Source: Mycolicibacterium cosmeticum (GTDB lineage: Bacteria; Actinomycetota; Actinomycetes; Mycobacteriales; Mycobacteriaceae). Taken from it: a DNA stretch of 64,000 bases. Shown here one piece after another: positions 1 to 10,546 of the stretch (position 1 is the stretch's first letter; each line of letters begins with the position of its first letter). The stretch spans positions 124,001 to 188,000 of the forward strand of contig JACPVS010000008.1 in the NCBI GenBank assembly GCA_016197365.1, written 5' to 3'. The notes under the pieces were generated by a model that was given only the letters and a program-made list of their open reading frames with translations, had not been told where the DNA came from and did no database searches. The position numbers and the translations under genes were made by a program.

Positions 1-189
1 GACGGAGAACGCCTGGATGGGGTCGGTGAAGTCGGTTCCCCATCCCAGCGGCGCGCCGATGATGTTGGCCACCGAGCCCTTGGGCAGCACCGCGTAGTTG
101 ACCACTCCGGGATCGGACGGCCTGGCCCACGCGGGGGCGGCCAGGATGACCGCCGCGCATACCCCGGCCGCAGCTGCTGTCAGGCGCAT
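1..189 (-). CDS. secreted protein, N-terminal part (runs off the window)
   Basis: Only the first 63 codons lie in the window. The N-terminus is a Sec signal peptide (Arg-Leu followed by an Ala/Val-rich core, probable cleavage after Ala-Trp-Ala), so the product is exported. The mature part begins with a segment containing NYAVLPKGS and GAPLGW. By position upstream of the asd-ask block it may correspond to the Rv3705c-type exported protein (sensor-like domain), but this is inferred from synteny and a short stretch only. An alternative ATG four codons upstream at 201 is in frame; neither start has a clear ribosome binding site. Confidence 0.6.
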   Translation of the reverse strand, partial: MRLTAAAAGVCAAVILAAPAWARPSDPGVVNYAVLPKGSVANIIGAPLGWGTDFTDPIQAFSV

Positions 190-219
190 GGCATCGATCA
201 TGCCAGGGTGCAGAGTCCC

Positions 220-744
220 CTAGAAAAGTGTCTGGGTGCAGTAGGTGCGGGCCGGTGCGGGATACGGCCAGGCGTAAGAGCCGACGACGGCGGGGCAGGC
301 GGACTGGTCGCGGATGTCGAGTCGCTGGGTGATCTGGACGACCAGTGCCGATCCACGGTCGGCGCAGTCGGCCTTCTGTACGACGCCGATCGGCATCTCC
401 ATCGTGTAGCAGTGCTGGGCAACGAGATTGGGCACCAGGCACAGCCGGGCGGTGCCCGGTTCGGCCAACTGCGTTGACAGGTGCTGGTATTCGTTGCTCG
501 GGCAGTTGCCGTTGGCGTCGGCGGTGGCACCCACGGTGTAGCTCGGATCGGCGGTGCACGGCGACTTGTCGGCACGGGCCTGCGAATCCGGGGTCGCCGA
601 GGGGATCTGAACGCAATCCCCCACCGCGAAGATCGTCGACGTCGCGATGTCGGCGGGCTGACCGCGGAATCCGCAGGAGGACAGGATCGCTGCTAATACC
701 ACAACGCCGACCATCAGCACGGTAGGCGACGGTCGGCGTGTCAT
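220..744 (-). CDS. probable lipoprotein of unknown function
   Basis: A 174-residue protein with a short basic N-terminus, a hydrophobic segment and a lipobox ILSSC, so it is predicted to be a diacylglyceryl-anchored lipoprotein on the outer face of the membrane. The mature part has several cysteines (in CVQIPS, SPCTAD, GNCPS, CLVPN, HCYTM, CPAVVG) spaced as in small disulfide-stabilised extracytoplasmic domains, and ends in an aromatic PYPAP segment. No enzymatic motif is visible. It lies in the same direction as the preceding exported protein (31 bp apart) and may share its transcript. A GTG 18 bp upstream (762) is an alternative start. Confidence 0.7.
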   Translation of the reverse strand: MTRRPSPTVLMVGVVVLAAILSSCGFRGQPADIATSTIFAVGDCVQIPSATPDSQARADKSPCTADPSYTVGATADANGNCPSNEYQHLSTQLAEPGTARLCLVPNLVAQHCYTMEMPIGVVQKADCADRGSALVVQITQRLDIRDQSACPAVVGSYAWPYPAPARTYCTQTLF

Positions 745-828
745 GGTTAGCGACACTCTCACGAGTCGGCCGCTGCTGCCAAGCGGTCACGGGGATTCTC
801 AGACCCCCGTGACCGTCCTCTTAAGGTC

Positions 829-1251
829 TCAGGGGCGCGGGGCGCCGGGACCCTGCTGTCCTCCCGGTCCGCCGGGGCCCTGCGGCCCACCTTGCTGACC
901 ACCCGAGCCGGGGCCGTCGCCGCGCTCTCCCGGGCCGCCCGGACCGCCGCGCTCACCCGGGCCACCCGGGAAGAACATGTGCGGCGGGCCCATCGGCGGG
1001 CCCTCCCGGTGGAACATGCCCGCCTCGTGGTGCGGACCGCCGTGGTGACCGCCGTCGGAGGTCTTACCCAGGTAGAACCCGGAGAAGAACACCACGGCGA
1101 CGATGAAGGTGGCGCCGGCGGCGATTCCGACCCAGGCCACCGCCTGGAACAGCTTGTTGTGACGTTTGCGCTCCACGACGACCGGCTCCGCGGGCGGAAC
1201 GGTCGTCACCGGGGCGACGGGAGTGGTGGGGGTTTCGGCTTCTTCGCTCAT
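829..1251 (-). CDS. proline/glycine-rich single-pass membrane protein
   Basis: About 140 residues. The N-terminal third is acidic and Thr/Pro-rich, followed by a basic RKRHNK segment, one transmembrane helix (roughly residues 42-64, Val/Ala/Phe-rich) and a C-terminal tail of His-rich then Gly-Pro-Gln-rich low-complexity sequence. Topology is likely N-in, with the low-complexity tail outside. It resembles the small proline-rich proteins encoded beside Rv3706c in M. tuberculosis by position and composition; no function can be read from it. The open frame continues upstream to 1860, but that part is antisense to the glycosidase gene. I placed the start at the ATG at 1251; an in-frame ATG at 1260 is possible. 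Confidence 0.6.
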   Translation of the reverse strand: MSEEAETPTTPVAPVTTVPPAEPVVVERKRHNKLFQAVAWVGIAAGATFIVAVVFFSGFYLGKTSDGGHHGGPHHEAGMFHREGPPMGPPHMFFPGGPGERGGPGGPGERGDGPGSGGQQGGPQGPGGPGGQQGPGAPRP

Positions 1252-1304
1252 GCTTTCCATGATGCCGACGTGCGGCAATGCGCCAGATAGCTCAGCAATA
1301 TGAA

Positions 1305-3578
1305 TCAGCTGTGAGATGGCGGCACGTCGTCGACCGGTGCGGTTTCCACGAGCAGCGACATCCCGTGGTGCGCGGGCATCTCGACGCCGAAGCTGTGCAG
1401 GTCGTCGACCGCGGCGATGACCTTGCCGCTGAACATGTCCGACACCACCGCGCTCGGCGGCAGGTGTTCGGAACGGACGGTGCCCGCGATGTCTTCGTTG
1501 GCGAAGTTCAGCACCGTCAACTGCAACTGGTTCGGATCGTCGAGTTGGTGGACCATGACCAGCATGCCGCGCTGGGACACCTCGGGGATGTCGATCTGCC
1601 TGCTGGTGGCGATACCGAAGTGCGTACGTACCTTCAGGATCGCCTGGAGCTGACGCAGGAAGCTGGTCTCGTCGGCGAGTTGCTCCGGTATGGGTCCGTA
1701 CAGGCTGACGCCGCGGGGCATCCCCGCGCCCGAGTGGGTGGCCTCCGGATTGACGCCCATCAGGTCGTGGGCGGCACGGTGGATCCAGCGGGTGTCCCCG
1801 CCGCGCAACAACTCTCCGACCTGTTCGGACGGCAGCGTCAGCATTCCGCACAGGTCCCATCCCGACAGCGCGAACACACCAGGCTGCAGGGCGTTGAACA
1901 TCGCCATCAGCAGATGTGCCCGACGGATGCGGTCGAGATCGCCGATGTCATCGAGATCCCTGACACCCAACGTTGCGGCGATGACCGTGGCCGTCGTGCA
2001 GGCGATCCCGTTGGTGGTGAACACCAGGTTGTAGGGCGCGCGCGGGCCGGTGAGCGCCTCGGTGAGGTCGGTCCTCACGGCATGGCCGAGTTCCTCACCG
2101 GTGACCTCCTGACCCTTGTAGGTGAAGACGTCGTCGCGGTGCCCGTTGGACCAGTGCACCAGTTCGTAGGTGAGCTCGTCGTGATTCTGCAGCGCATGCA
2201 CCAGCGAGGCGGGGTCCACATCGGACTCCAGCGTGGTCCGCAGCGTCAGGCGCAGGAATTCGGTGTCCGCGGTGGCCAGCGCGTGCTGGTACGCCGGCCG
2301 ATTGATGAAGTCGTAGGACAGATCCGGGCCGGCGACGCTGTTGTCCCGGATGTCGTCGATGGTGAGGTTGAGCTCCTGGAAGGTGAACCCGCCGAGCTTG
2401 CGCACCATGCTGCCGATGAACTGATTCGCCGCCTGGGACAGTGGGTGGCCCTCGGACCAGCCCACGTCGTCCTCGGCCGACTTCTCCGCGCCGAGAAAGC
2501 CGTTGGCGTCCAGCCGCAATCCGCCGGTCCCCAGGTCCGACAGCGAATGGAGCGCGTCGCCGATCACCAGCCGCATCCCGGCGAAGCTGGGGTCCAGCCA
2601 GTTGATGGAGGGCTGACCGTCCTTGAAGTAATGCAGGTAGACCCAGCGCCGCTCGACGCCGTCGACGCCGACGATCGGACGCGTGACACTCCAGTTGGTC
2701 TCTTTGATGCCCTCGGCATAGAAGATGACGCGCTGCAGGCGGCCGATGATGTAGCCAGCCTTGTCCAGCCAATCCTCGGTGGCCGCATCGACATTCACCG
2801 AATCGGCCCCCGCGGGAACGGCGGGCAGGTTCTCCCAGTCCCGGGAGTCGATCTCGACCATGTGATAGATGCCGGGGTAGTCCGCGTACTTCATCTCGGC
2901 GAGCCGGAAGTCGGCGCCCTTACCGGTGTGCCCGGGCACGATGTCGTCGATGATGGTGCCGCCGTACCAGTTGGCCGACCCGCACATCTCGCGGAACTCT
3001 TCCTCGGTCCCGAAGGCGGGGTCGATCTGGGTGCTGATCCGGTCGAAGTGACCGTCCACGCTGGGCGTCAGCTGCCAGCCGGAGATGCCTCCCGCGCGCT
3101 TCACCGGCCCGGTGTGGACAGCCTGAATACCTATTTGCGCAAAGGCTTTCCACAATTCCTTGTCGGACATCGCCTTGAGGAACGACTCATCGGAACGCGT
3201 GATCAAGGACAGTGGATAGGCCGTGAACCACACCGAGGCGGTGTCGACGGCCGAGCGCGGGTTCGGCCGTGCGAACGGGTTCTGCCACATCGACCCCTGC
3301 CCGGAGAACTGCTGGCTGATCTCGTTGGCGTCGGCCAGCATCGACTGTGACAGCAGCCAGGACACGTAAGCGGGGTTCTCCCCCGTCGGCGAACCATCCT
3401 GAGCCAGGGACCGCCGCACGAACGGGGTACGCACCCGGGGCCGCGACCGCAAGGTCTTGGGTCGCGCCGGGTGCAGGTACTCGTCGAAGGTGATCTCGGT
3501 GGGCTCGTTCGGCTGCTCGTCAGACGAACCAGCGGAAGCAGCGACCGGCTCCGGTGGTTCAGCTGTCTGCGACGACAT
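1305..3578 (-). CDS. GH13 alpha-glucosidase / trehalose-synthase-like enzyme
   Basis: A 757-residue glycoside hydrolase family 13 protein. The catalytic triad can be placed: nucleophile Asp near 357 in RLDANGF, acid/base Glu near 402 in FQELNL, and transition-state Asp near 467 in NHDEL. The NHDE spelling and overall length suit the trehalose synthase/maltose glucosyltransferase branch, acting on cytosolic alpha-glucans, maltose or trehalose; the precise substrate is inferred. The first 50 residues are Pro/Glu-rich and probably disordered. A strong ribosome binding site (GGGAGGAG, 5 bp before the ATG) fixes the start. It sits between genes that are neighbours in M. tuberculosis, so it looks like an insertion in this lineage. 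It may be a TreS paralogue or a related sucrose/maltose-active enzyme. Confidence 0.85.
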   Translation of the reverse strand: MSSQTAEPPEPVAASAGSSDEQPNEPTEITFDEYLHPARPKTLRSRPRVRTPFVRRSLAQDGSPTGENPAYVSWLLSQSMLADANEISQQFSGQGSMWQNPFARPNPRSAVDTASVWFTAYPLSLITRSDESFLKAMSDKELWKAFAQIGIQAVHTGPVKRAGGISGWQLTPSVDGHFDRISTQIDPAFGTEEEFREMCGSANWYGGTIIDDIVPGHTGKGADFRLAEMKYADYPGIYHMVEIDSRDWENLPAVPAGADSVNVDAATEDWLDKAGYIIGRLQRVIFYAEGIKETNWSVTRPIVGVDGVERRWVYLHYFKDGQPSINWLDPSFAGMRLVIGDALHSLSDLGTGGLRLDANGFLGAEKSAEDDVGWSEGHPLSQAANQFIGSMVRKLGGFTFQELNLTIDDIRDNSVAGPDLSYDFINRPAYQHALATADTEFLRLTLRTTLESDVDPASLVHALQNHDELTYELVHWSNGHRDDVFTYKGQEVTGEELGHAVRTDLTEALTGPRAPYNLVFTTNGIACTTATVIAATLGVRDLDDIGDLDRIRRAHLLMAMFNALQPGVFALSGWDLCGMLTLPSEQVGELLRGGDTRWIHRAAHDLMGVNPEATHSGAGMPRGVSLYGPIPEQLADETSFLRQLQAILKVRTHFGIATSRQIDIPEVSQRGMLVMVHQLDDPNQLQLTVLNFANEDIAGTVRSEHLPPSAVVSDMFSGKVIAAVDDLHSFGVEMPAHHGMSLLVETAPVDDVPPSHS

Positions 3579-3718
3579 CTGTCTCCTCCCTCACCTGGCA
3601 TGACGGTGCTGCCCCGTTGGGCAGTATTACCGGACCCCGCCGTCTTGAAACCTGTGGACGCGCCGGGCTGACGCCGCCTCGATGCTACGCGAACGCCGCC
3701 CGCCGCAACGCCTGCGCG

Positions 3719-4837
3719 CTAACCCGTTGCGGCCCAGGGCTTCAGCGGATTCACCGCGAATTGGATCACCCGGTACGGGGCGTTGTCCGCCGGTGCGGTG
3801 TGCCACTGACTGACCAGGACCCGCAGTTCATCGAGCGTCGACGCAGGTGAGATGTAGCCGCCGTACGGCTGGGCCAGGCTGTTGTCCCCCGGTGCAGGCA
3901 GATCCTCCGGCGCATCCGGCCACGGCGAGCCGACGGCCACCGTCGTGACCGGCGCGCTGCCGAGGCGGGTGGGGTCGTCGGCTACCCGCACCTCCATGTT
4001 GCCGGTGGTGGAGTTGAAGTAGGACAGCACCGTCTTGCCGTCGATCTGGCGCACGCTGAGTTCACCGGTCTGGTCACCCCACAGCGGGGTGGGTGGCCGA
4101 CCCCAGCCCTGGGTCGCCGACCAGCCCCGCCACCGGCCCCGGTCGGTGAATTCCTTCGGCGGGACGCGATACAGGTAGGCCGGGCTGCTGCGATCGAAAT
4201 TGTTGGCCACGATGTACACCCAGCCGGTGGCCGAGTCGTGGGTGGGGACGGGGTCGTAGTATCCGCTGATCTGCGACTGCGCGCCCCCTGCATAGGTGGC
4301 GTCGCGCTGCGATTTCGGCACTGTCGGCCAGTTGGGTTGCGCCGCATCCGCTTTCACCAGGCGTGACGATTCGGGTTTGAGGTTGCGCGTGGTGGTGACC
4401 AGCAGATAGTTCTCGCGGTTGATGGACACGATGCCGGCAGGCAGCACCGACGCGAGGGGCGGCTTCGGGTCGGCCAGCAGCGGTGTCGACGCGCCGGTGA
4501 CCCCGGTGACGCGGAGTTCGGTGGCGATCGAGTCGGGGTCGATGTGCAGCGCGACGGGCGAGTACCAATTCCCGAACCCCACCCCCTGGCCGGCGAAGCT
4601 GTCACCGCACACCTGCAGCGTCCGGCTGGGGAATTCCATGAACTCACACAGGTCGGTCGCGCCGATACCGTAATCGCCGGTGGCCGTGCCCGTTCCGGCC
4701 ACCGGGCCGAGGCGGATCACCTGGCCGGGGGCCAGGCCCAGGTCGGCATGCACGGGTGGGGCGCACACCAGCGCCGAGATCGACGTAAGGGCACACACCA
4801 CTCGCGCTCTGGCGCCCACCTGTGCGATTCGGCGCAA
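3719..4837 (-). CDS. exported DUF4185 protein
   Basis: A 372-residue protein with an N-terminal signal peptide (basic MRRIAQVGARAR, hydrophobic core, cleavage probably after VHA). The mature domain matches the DUF4185 pattern: a five-bladed-propeller-like repeat with GATDLCEF, CGDSFAGQG, WYSPVAL and a later WGDQTGE strand. Such proteins resemble carbohydrate-active beta-propellers, but no activity has been assigned and I see no firm catalytic set. It starts 5 bp after asd ends on the same strand, so it is likely the third gene of the ask-asd transcript, as its Rv3707c-like counterpart is in M. tuberculosis. Confidence 0.75.
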   Translation of the reverse strand: MRRIAQVGARARVVCALTSISALVCAPPVHADLGLAPGQVIRLGPVAGTGTATGDYGIGATDLCEFMEFPSRTLQVCGDSFAGQGVGFGNWYSPVALHIDPDSIATELRVTGVTGASTPLLADPKPPLASVLPAGIVSINRENYLLVTTTRNLKPESSRLVKADAAQPNWPTVPKSQRDATYAGGAQSQISGYYDPVPTHDSATGWVYIVANNFDRSSPAYLYRVPPKEFTDRGRWRGWSATQGWGRPPTPLWGDQTGELSVRQIDGKTVLSYFNSTTGNMEVRVADDPTRLGSAPVTTVAVGSPWPDAPEDLPAPGDNSLAQPYGGYISPASTLDELRVLVSQWHTAPADNAPYRVIQFAVNPLKPWAATG

Positions 4838-4842
4838 GGGGA

Positions 4843-7154
<2,312 letters not shown>

Positions 7155-7233
7155 TGTGTACCTCTCAACCGCCGGGAATGTCCACCCAAGGATAAAGGGT
7201 CGGCGCGATGGCTTTTACCCCTCCACCTGCCGG

Positions 7234-7239
7234 TAGCTT
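7234..7239 (+). promoter_or_regulatory. probable -10 element of the nitroreductase gene
   Basis: TAGCTT fits the mycobacterial TANNNT -10 pattern and lies 8 bp before the ATG at 7248, so the transcript would have almost no leader. No Shine-Dalgarno sequence is present, which fits leaderless translation. No convincing -35 element is seen. The 93-bp gap is also the promoter region for the divergent ask-asd operon. Confidence 0.35.
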
Positions 7240-7247
7240 CAATAGTC

Positions 7248-7826
7248 ATGAGTGATCGGCTCGCACGGACCAGTGTGCCCATCCATCCGCCGATCGCAGC
7301 CCGCTGGAGCCCGCGGGCATTCGACGCGAACGCGGTGCTCAGCCACGACGAGCTGACCGCCCTGTTGGAGGCCGCGCGCTGGTCGGCCACGTGGGGGCAT
7401 CGCGAGCCGGTGCGCTACGTCGTCGGCATCCGCGGGGACGAGACGGGGACCAAGCTTGCGGACCTGCTCAAGCGGGGCAACAGCTACGCCCGCGCGGCGG
7501 GCGCGCTGATCCTGGTGTGCGCCGACGACGGGGAGGACGACCGCACGGCCCGCTATGCCGCCGTCGACGTCGGCGCGGCGATCGCATCGCTGTCCATCGA
7601 GGCGGTCGCCCGCGGACTGATCGCGCATCCGATGGCGGGTTTCGACACCGACGGCGCGCAACAGGTGTTCGGTCTTGCAGGAGGGCTGCGACCGTTCGCG
7701 ATCGTCGCGGTCGGATCACTCGGTGACTACGCGCAGGCCGACGAGGCGATCGTGGAACGCGACAGCAGGCCGCGGGAACGGCTACCGCTGGAGCAGATCG
7801 TGCTCAACTGGCCGCTCAGAGGGTGA
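7248..7826 (+). CDS. nitroreductase family protein
   Basis: A 192-residue FMN-dependent nitroreductase-fold protein. The N-terminal RWSPRAFD motif and the ARWSATWGHREPVRY segment are the usual FMN-phosphate and flavin-ring binding regions, and the C-terminal part (AIASLSIEAVARGL, then HPMAGFD) matches the dimer-forming half. These enzymes reduce nitro compounds, quinones or other small electron acceptors with NAD(P)H; the physiological substrate is unknown. It is transcribed divergently from ask and its end overlaps the convergent beta-helix gene by 11 bp. Confidence 0.85.
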   Translation: MSDRLARTSVPIHPPIAARWSPRAFDANAVLSHDELTALLEAARWSATWGHREPVRYVVGIRGDETGTKLADLLKRGNSYARAAGALILVCADDGEDDRTARYAAVDVGAAIASLSIEAVARGLIAHPMAGFDTDGAQQVFGLAGGLRPFAIVAVGSLGDYAQADEAIVERDSRPRERLPLEQIVLNWPLRG

Positions 7827-9057
7827 ACCAGGCGGTGCCGTCGGAGACCAGATCGATGACAGCACCGCGGCCGAGATCGACGTGGTCGAGCTCGTCGATC
7901 TGACCGTCTTGCGGGCTCACCCGCACCGTTCCCGCCGCCGTGTTCTTGACGGTGTACCGGCCGGGACTACCCGACGGCAGCCACACCCGGGTGGCGCCGG
8001 CCGACAGGTAGACGCCTTCCTCGCCCAGCGTCACGTCCGCGCCGGTCACGGTGAAGACGGCCGTCCGGTTCGCCGACGTGTTGCCGGCGACACCGACGTG
8101 CTCACCCGCGGCGCGCACCGCGGCGACGGTGAAACCCCGGTTGTCCCATTGGTTTCCGGTGATCGCCAAGGTGTCCACGAATTCCGCATCGACGGCGTGC
8201 GACCACCCCGCGTCGTCGTCGGTGCAGGCGATGAAGTTACCGGTGATGCCGAACCCGGAGGTGCGGTGTTGCGCATCGCGCGAGTAGATCCCGATGGCCG
8301 GCCAGCGGCCGGCCTCCTCCTTGCCGCCGTTGGTGATGTTGTTGCCGACGATCTGCACCTGGGGCGCATCCTGGGCCAGCCAGTCCGGCATCGTGTAGAT
8401 GACCGCCTCGCGGTGCGCGCCTTCACAGATGTTGCCGATGATGGTCAGTGACTTGTTGCCGCGCAGTTCTATGTTGTGGCGCGGGGACCCGTCGAGGTGA
8501 TTGGCCAGGATCCGCACCGGACCCGCCTCCACCGAGAGGTTCGGGCCGGTCGAGCCGACGTTGTTGTTGACGATCCACGAGTCGTAGAACCGGTAGGTGG
8601 TGTGGATGCCGGTGCCGTCACACTGCTCGACGAAGTTGTCGTCGATCCAGTTGAGCAGGCCGATCGCGTTGGGGTTCAACGAGATTGCGAACCCCTGCCA
8701 GCGGCGCACCCAGCAGTGCCGCAGGTAGCTCTTGTCCAGGTCGACGACGACACCCGCGCCGCCGTGGCCGCCCGCATCGATCGTCAGGTTCTCGATGCGG
8801 CACTCGGTCCACGTGCCGGTGATCACGGTCGACGGTCCGGTGGCCAGCAGGGTGGAGGCCCGGTCGCCGTCGCCGACGAGGAACACCTTCGCGAAGTCGC
8901 CGGACAGGACGGTCGCCAGGGCGTAGGTGCCGGCGGGCAGGAACACCGTGCCGCCACCCGCGTCGTGCGCGGCCTGCAGAGCGGCCGTGATGGCCGGGTG
9001 GTCGTCGGTCGTGCCGTCCGCCGCAGCGCCGTACGTTCTGACATCGATCACCGCCAT
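7816..9057 (-). CDS. right-handed beta-helix protein (pectate-lyase-3-like)
   Basis: About 413 residues. The N-terminal DVRTYGAAADGTTDD followed by a GGGTVFLPAGTY segment is the signature of the pectate lyase superfamily (Pectate_lyase_3 / GH28-related) fold, and repeated short strands ending in Asn (GNNITNGG, GNFIACTD, GNQWDNRG) form the parallel helix coils. No signal peptide is visible, so it is probably cytoplasmic or exported by an unrecognised route. The substrate is unknown; no complete polygalacturonase catalytic triad can be placed. The start at 9057 (MAVIDVRT) is chosen because the fold begins at once. Confidence 0.7.
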   Translation of the reverse strand: MAVIDVRTYGAAADGTTDDHPAITAALQAAHDAGGGTVFLPAGTYALATVLSGDFAKVFLVGDGDRASTLLATGPSTVITGTWTECRIENLTIDAGGHGGAGVVVDLDKSYLRHCWVRRWQGFAISLNPNAIGLLNWIDDNFVEQCDGTGIHTTYRFYDSWIVNNNVGSTGPNLSVEAGPVRILANHLDGSPRHNIELRGNKSLTIIGNICEGAHREAVIYTMPDWLAQDAPQVQIVGNNITNGGKEEAGRWPAIGIYSRDAQHRTSGFGITGNFIACTDDDAGWSHAVDAEFVDTLAITGNQWDNRGFTVAAVRAAGEHVGVAGNTSANRTAVFTVTGADVTLGEEGVYLSAGATRVWLPSGSPGRYTVKNTAAGTVRVSPQDGQIDELDHVDLGRGAVIDLVSDGTAWFTL

Positions 9058-9083
9058 GCGTTCACGATATGGGCGGTCCAGCC

Positions 9084-9099
9084 GTAACGCGGCCGCAAC
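9084..9099 (+). promoter_or_regulatory. GlnR-type binding site upstream of amt
   Basis: GTAAC-N6-GCAAC is an exact match to the GTnAC-N6-GnAAC core bound by GlnR, the actinobacterial nitrogen-limitation regulator. It lies about 82 bp before the amt start, the usual range for an activator site. A second GTAAC half-site occurs at 9117-9121 without a matching partner. Orthologous amt operons in M. smegmatis belong to the GlnR regulon, which supports the assignment. Confidence 0.7.
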
Positions 9100-9180
9100 A
9101 ACAGGAAGCTGTCCACGTAACAGAAACATCGTCTACTGCCAGTGATCGGCCAGGCGGCCGCACCCCCTCAGGAGATGCTT

Positions 9181-10434
9181 ATGGATACCGGAACCACCGC
9201 GTTCATGCTGTGTTGCATCATCGGCCTCACGATGATGATCCCCGGACTGGCGCTGTTCTACGGCGGCATGGTCTCGGTGAAGAGCTCGACCAACATGATG
9301 ATGATGACCTTCGGCGCAGTGGCACTGGTCGGTGTGCTGTGGGTGCTGTTCGGGTTCTCGATGACGTTCGGGACCTCGATGGGCGGATTCGTCGGCAGCA
9401 TCACCGAGTTCTTCGGCATGAAAGACCTCTTGGAGTCGCAGACCACCATCTCGGGTCTGCCGGTGAGCCTGTTCGCGTTGTTCCAGGCCCTGTTCGCGGC
9501 CATCACCGTCGCTCTGATCTCCGGCGCCGCCGCGGACCGGATGAAGTTCGGCGCCTGGATGGTCTTCGCTGGCCTGTGGGCCGTGCTGGTGTACTTCCCC
9601 GTCGCGCACTGGGTGTTCGCGTTCGACGGTGTCGTCACCGAGAACTCGGTCGGTGGCTGGATCGCCAACAACCTCAAGGCAATCGACTTCGCCGGTGGCA
9701 CCGCGGTGCACATCAACGCCGGCGCGGCGGCCCTGGCCGTCGCGATCGTGCTCGGTAAGGCCGCCAACTGGGGCCAGCTGCGTAAGCCGCACAATGTGCC
9801 GCTGACCCTGCTGGGCGCCGGACTGCTGTGGGCCGGCTGGTACGCCTTCAACGGTGGCTCGGCACTGGCCGCGGGCAACTCGGCCGCCATCGTCATGGTC
9901 ACCACCTTCGTCGCGACCTGCGCGGCGACGCTGGCCTGGCTGGCAGTGGAGAAGTTCAAGGATGGCCACGTCACCGGCGTCGGTGCGGCAGCAGGCGCCA
10001 TCACCGGCCTGGTCGCCATCACCCCCGCCTGCGGTGCTGTCACCCCGGTCGGTGCGATCATCCTCGGCATCGTCGCCGGCGCCATCTGCCCGTTCGCCGT
10101 GGGCCTGAAGACGAAGTTCGGTTATGACGACTCGCTCGACGTCGTCGGCGTCCACCTCGTCGGCGGCATCATCGGCACGCTGATGATCGGCTTCCTGGCC
10201 AGCGACAGCATGCCGAACGCCAAGAACGGCCTGTTCTACGGCGGCGGGTTCGACCAGCTGTGGCGCCAGGCCGTCGCTGCGGGCGCGGTGGTCATCTACT
10301 CGTTCGTGATCGCCTACATCATCGCGATCGCGCTGAAGAAGACGATCGGCATCCGCATCTCGCCCGAGGAGGAGGAGAAGGGCATCGACACTCACGTCCA
10401 CCGGGACGCGGCGTACGAGCTCGCACCCGCGTAG
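9181..10434 (+). CDS. amt: ammonium transporter (Amt family)
   Basis: About 417 residues with eleven predicted membrane helices. It conducts ammonium (and methylammonium) across the cytoplasmic membrane. The two pore histidines of Amt proteins are found in HINAGAAALAV and in GVHLVGGIIG, and the loop WLVF/PVAHWVF region precedes the first. The ATG at 9181 is chosen because AGGAG lies 6 bp before it; an upstream GTG at 9142 would remove the ribosome binding site. A GlnR-type site lies upstream. No glnB/glnK follows, unlike amtB-glnK-glnD loci, so this is the second mycobacterial amt (Amt1-like) tied to the downstream glutamine-synthetase-like operon. Confidence 0.93.
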   Translation: MDTGTTAFMLCCIIGLTMMIPGLALFYGGMVSVKSSTNMMMMTFGAVALVGVLWVLFGFSMTFGTSMGGFVGSITEFFGMKDLLESQTTISGLPVSLFALFQALFAAITVALISGAAADRMKFGAWMVFAGLWAVLVYFPVAHWVFAFDGVVTENSVGGWIANNLKAIDFAGGTAVHINAGAAALAVAIVLGKAANWGQLRKPHNVPLTLLGAGLLWAGWYAFNGGSALAAGNSAAIVMVTTFVATCAATLAWLAVEKFKDGHVTGVGAAAGAITGLVAITPACGAVTPVGAIILGIVAGAICPFAVGLKTKFGYDDSLDVVGVHLVGGIIGTLMIGFLASDSMPNAKNGLFYGGGFDQLWRQAVAAGAVVIYSFVIAYIIAIALKKTIGIRISPEEEEKGIDTHVHRDAAYELAPA

Positions 10435-10448
10435 ATCCCCGACCCGGC

Positions 10449-10478
10449 CCGGCCGGCGCAGCGTTCTGCGCCGGCCGG
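10449..10478 (+). terminator. hairpin terminator or attenuator after amt
   Basis: A perfect 13-bp GC-rich stem with a CGTT loop (arms 10449-10461 and 10466-10478) begins 15 bp after the amt stop. There is no U-tract directly after it, as is common in mycobacterial terminators, though a T-rich stretch (GGGCTTTCTTT) starts about 6 bp later. It would separate or attenuate amt from the glnT-like operon. Confidence 0.6.
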
Positions 10479-10492
10479 TCACCGGGCTTTCT

Positions 10493-10520
10493 TTGGCCCA
10501 TTCAAGTTTCACCGTAAGAT
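10493..10520 (+). promoter_or_regulatory. possible promoter of the glnT-like operon
   Basis: TTGGCC, 16 bp, then TAAGAT (TANNNT type) lies just after the amt hairpin and 26 bp before the next ATG. Together with the preceding terminator-like stem it suggests that the glutamine-synthetase-like operon can be transcribed independently of amt. Weak evidence from motif spacing only. Confidence 0.35.
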
Positions 10521-10546
10521 ACTCTGGTTCACATTAGGAGACTGAC

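Noticed and set aside
1278..3350. 690-codon open frame on the plus strand
   Set aside because: It is the antisense of the GH13 gene, rich in Arg/Val/His/Gly with no domain; high GC leaves such frames open.
9133..10512. 459-codon open frame on the minus strand opposite amt
   Set aside because: Asp/Arg/His/Gly-rich antisense frame without motifs; the plus strand encodes a clear Amt transporter with ribosome binding site.
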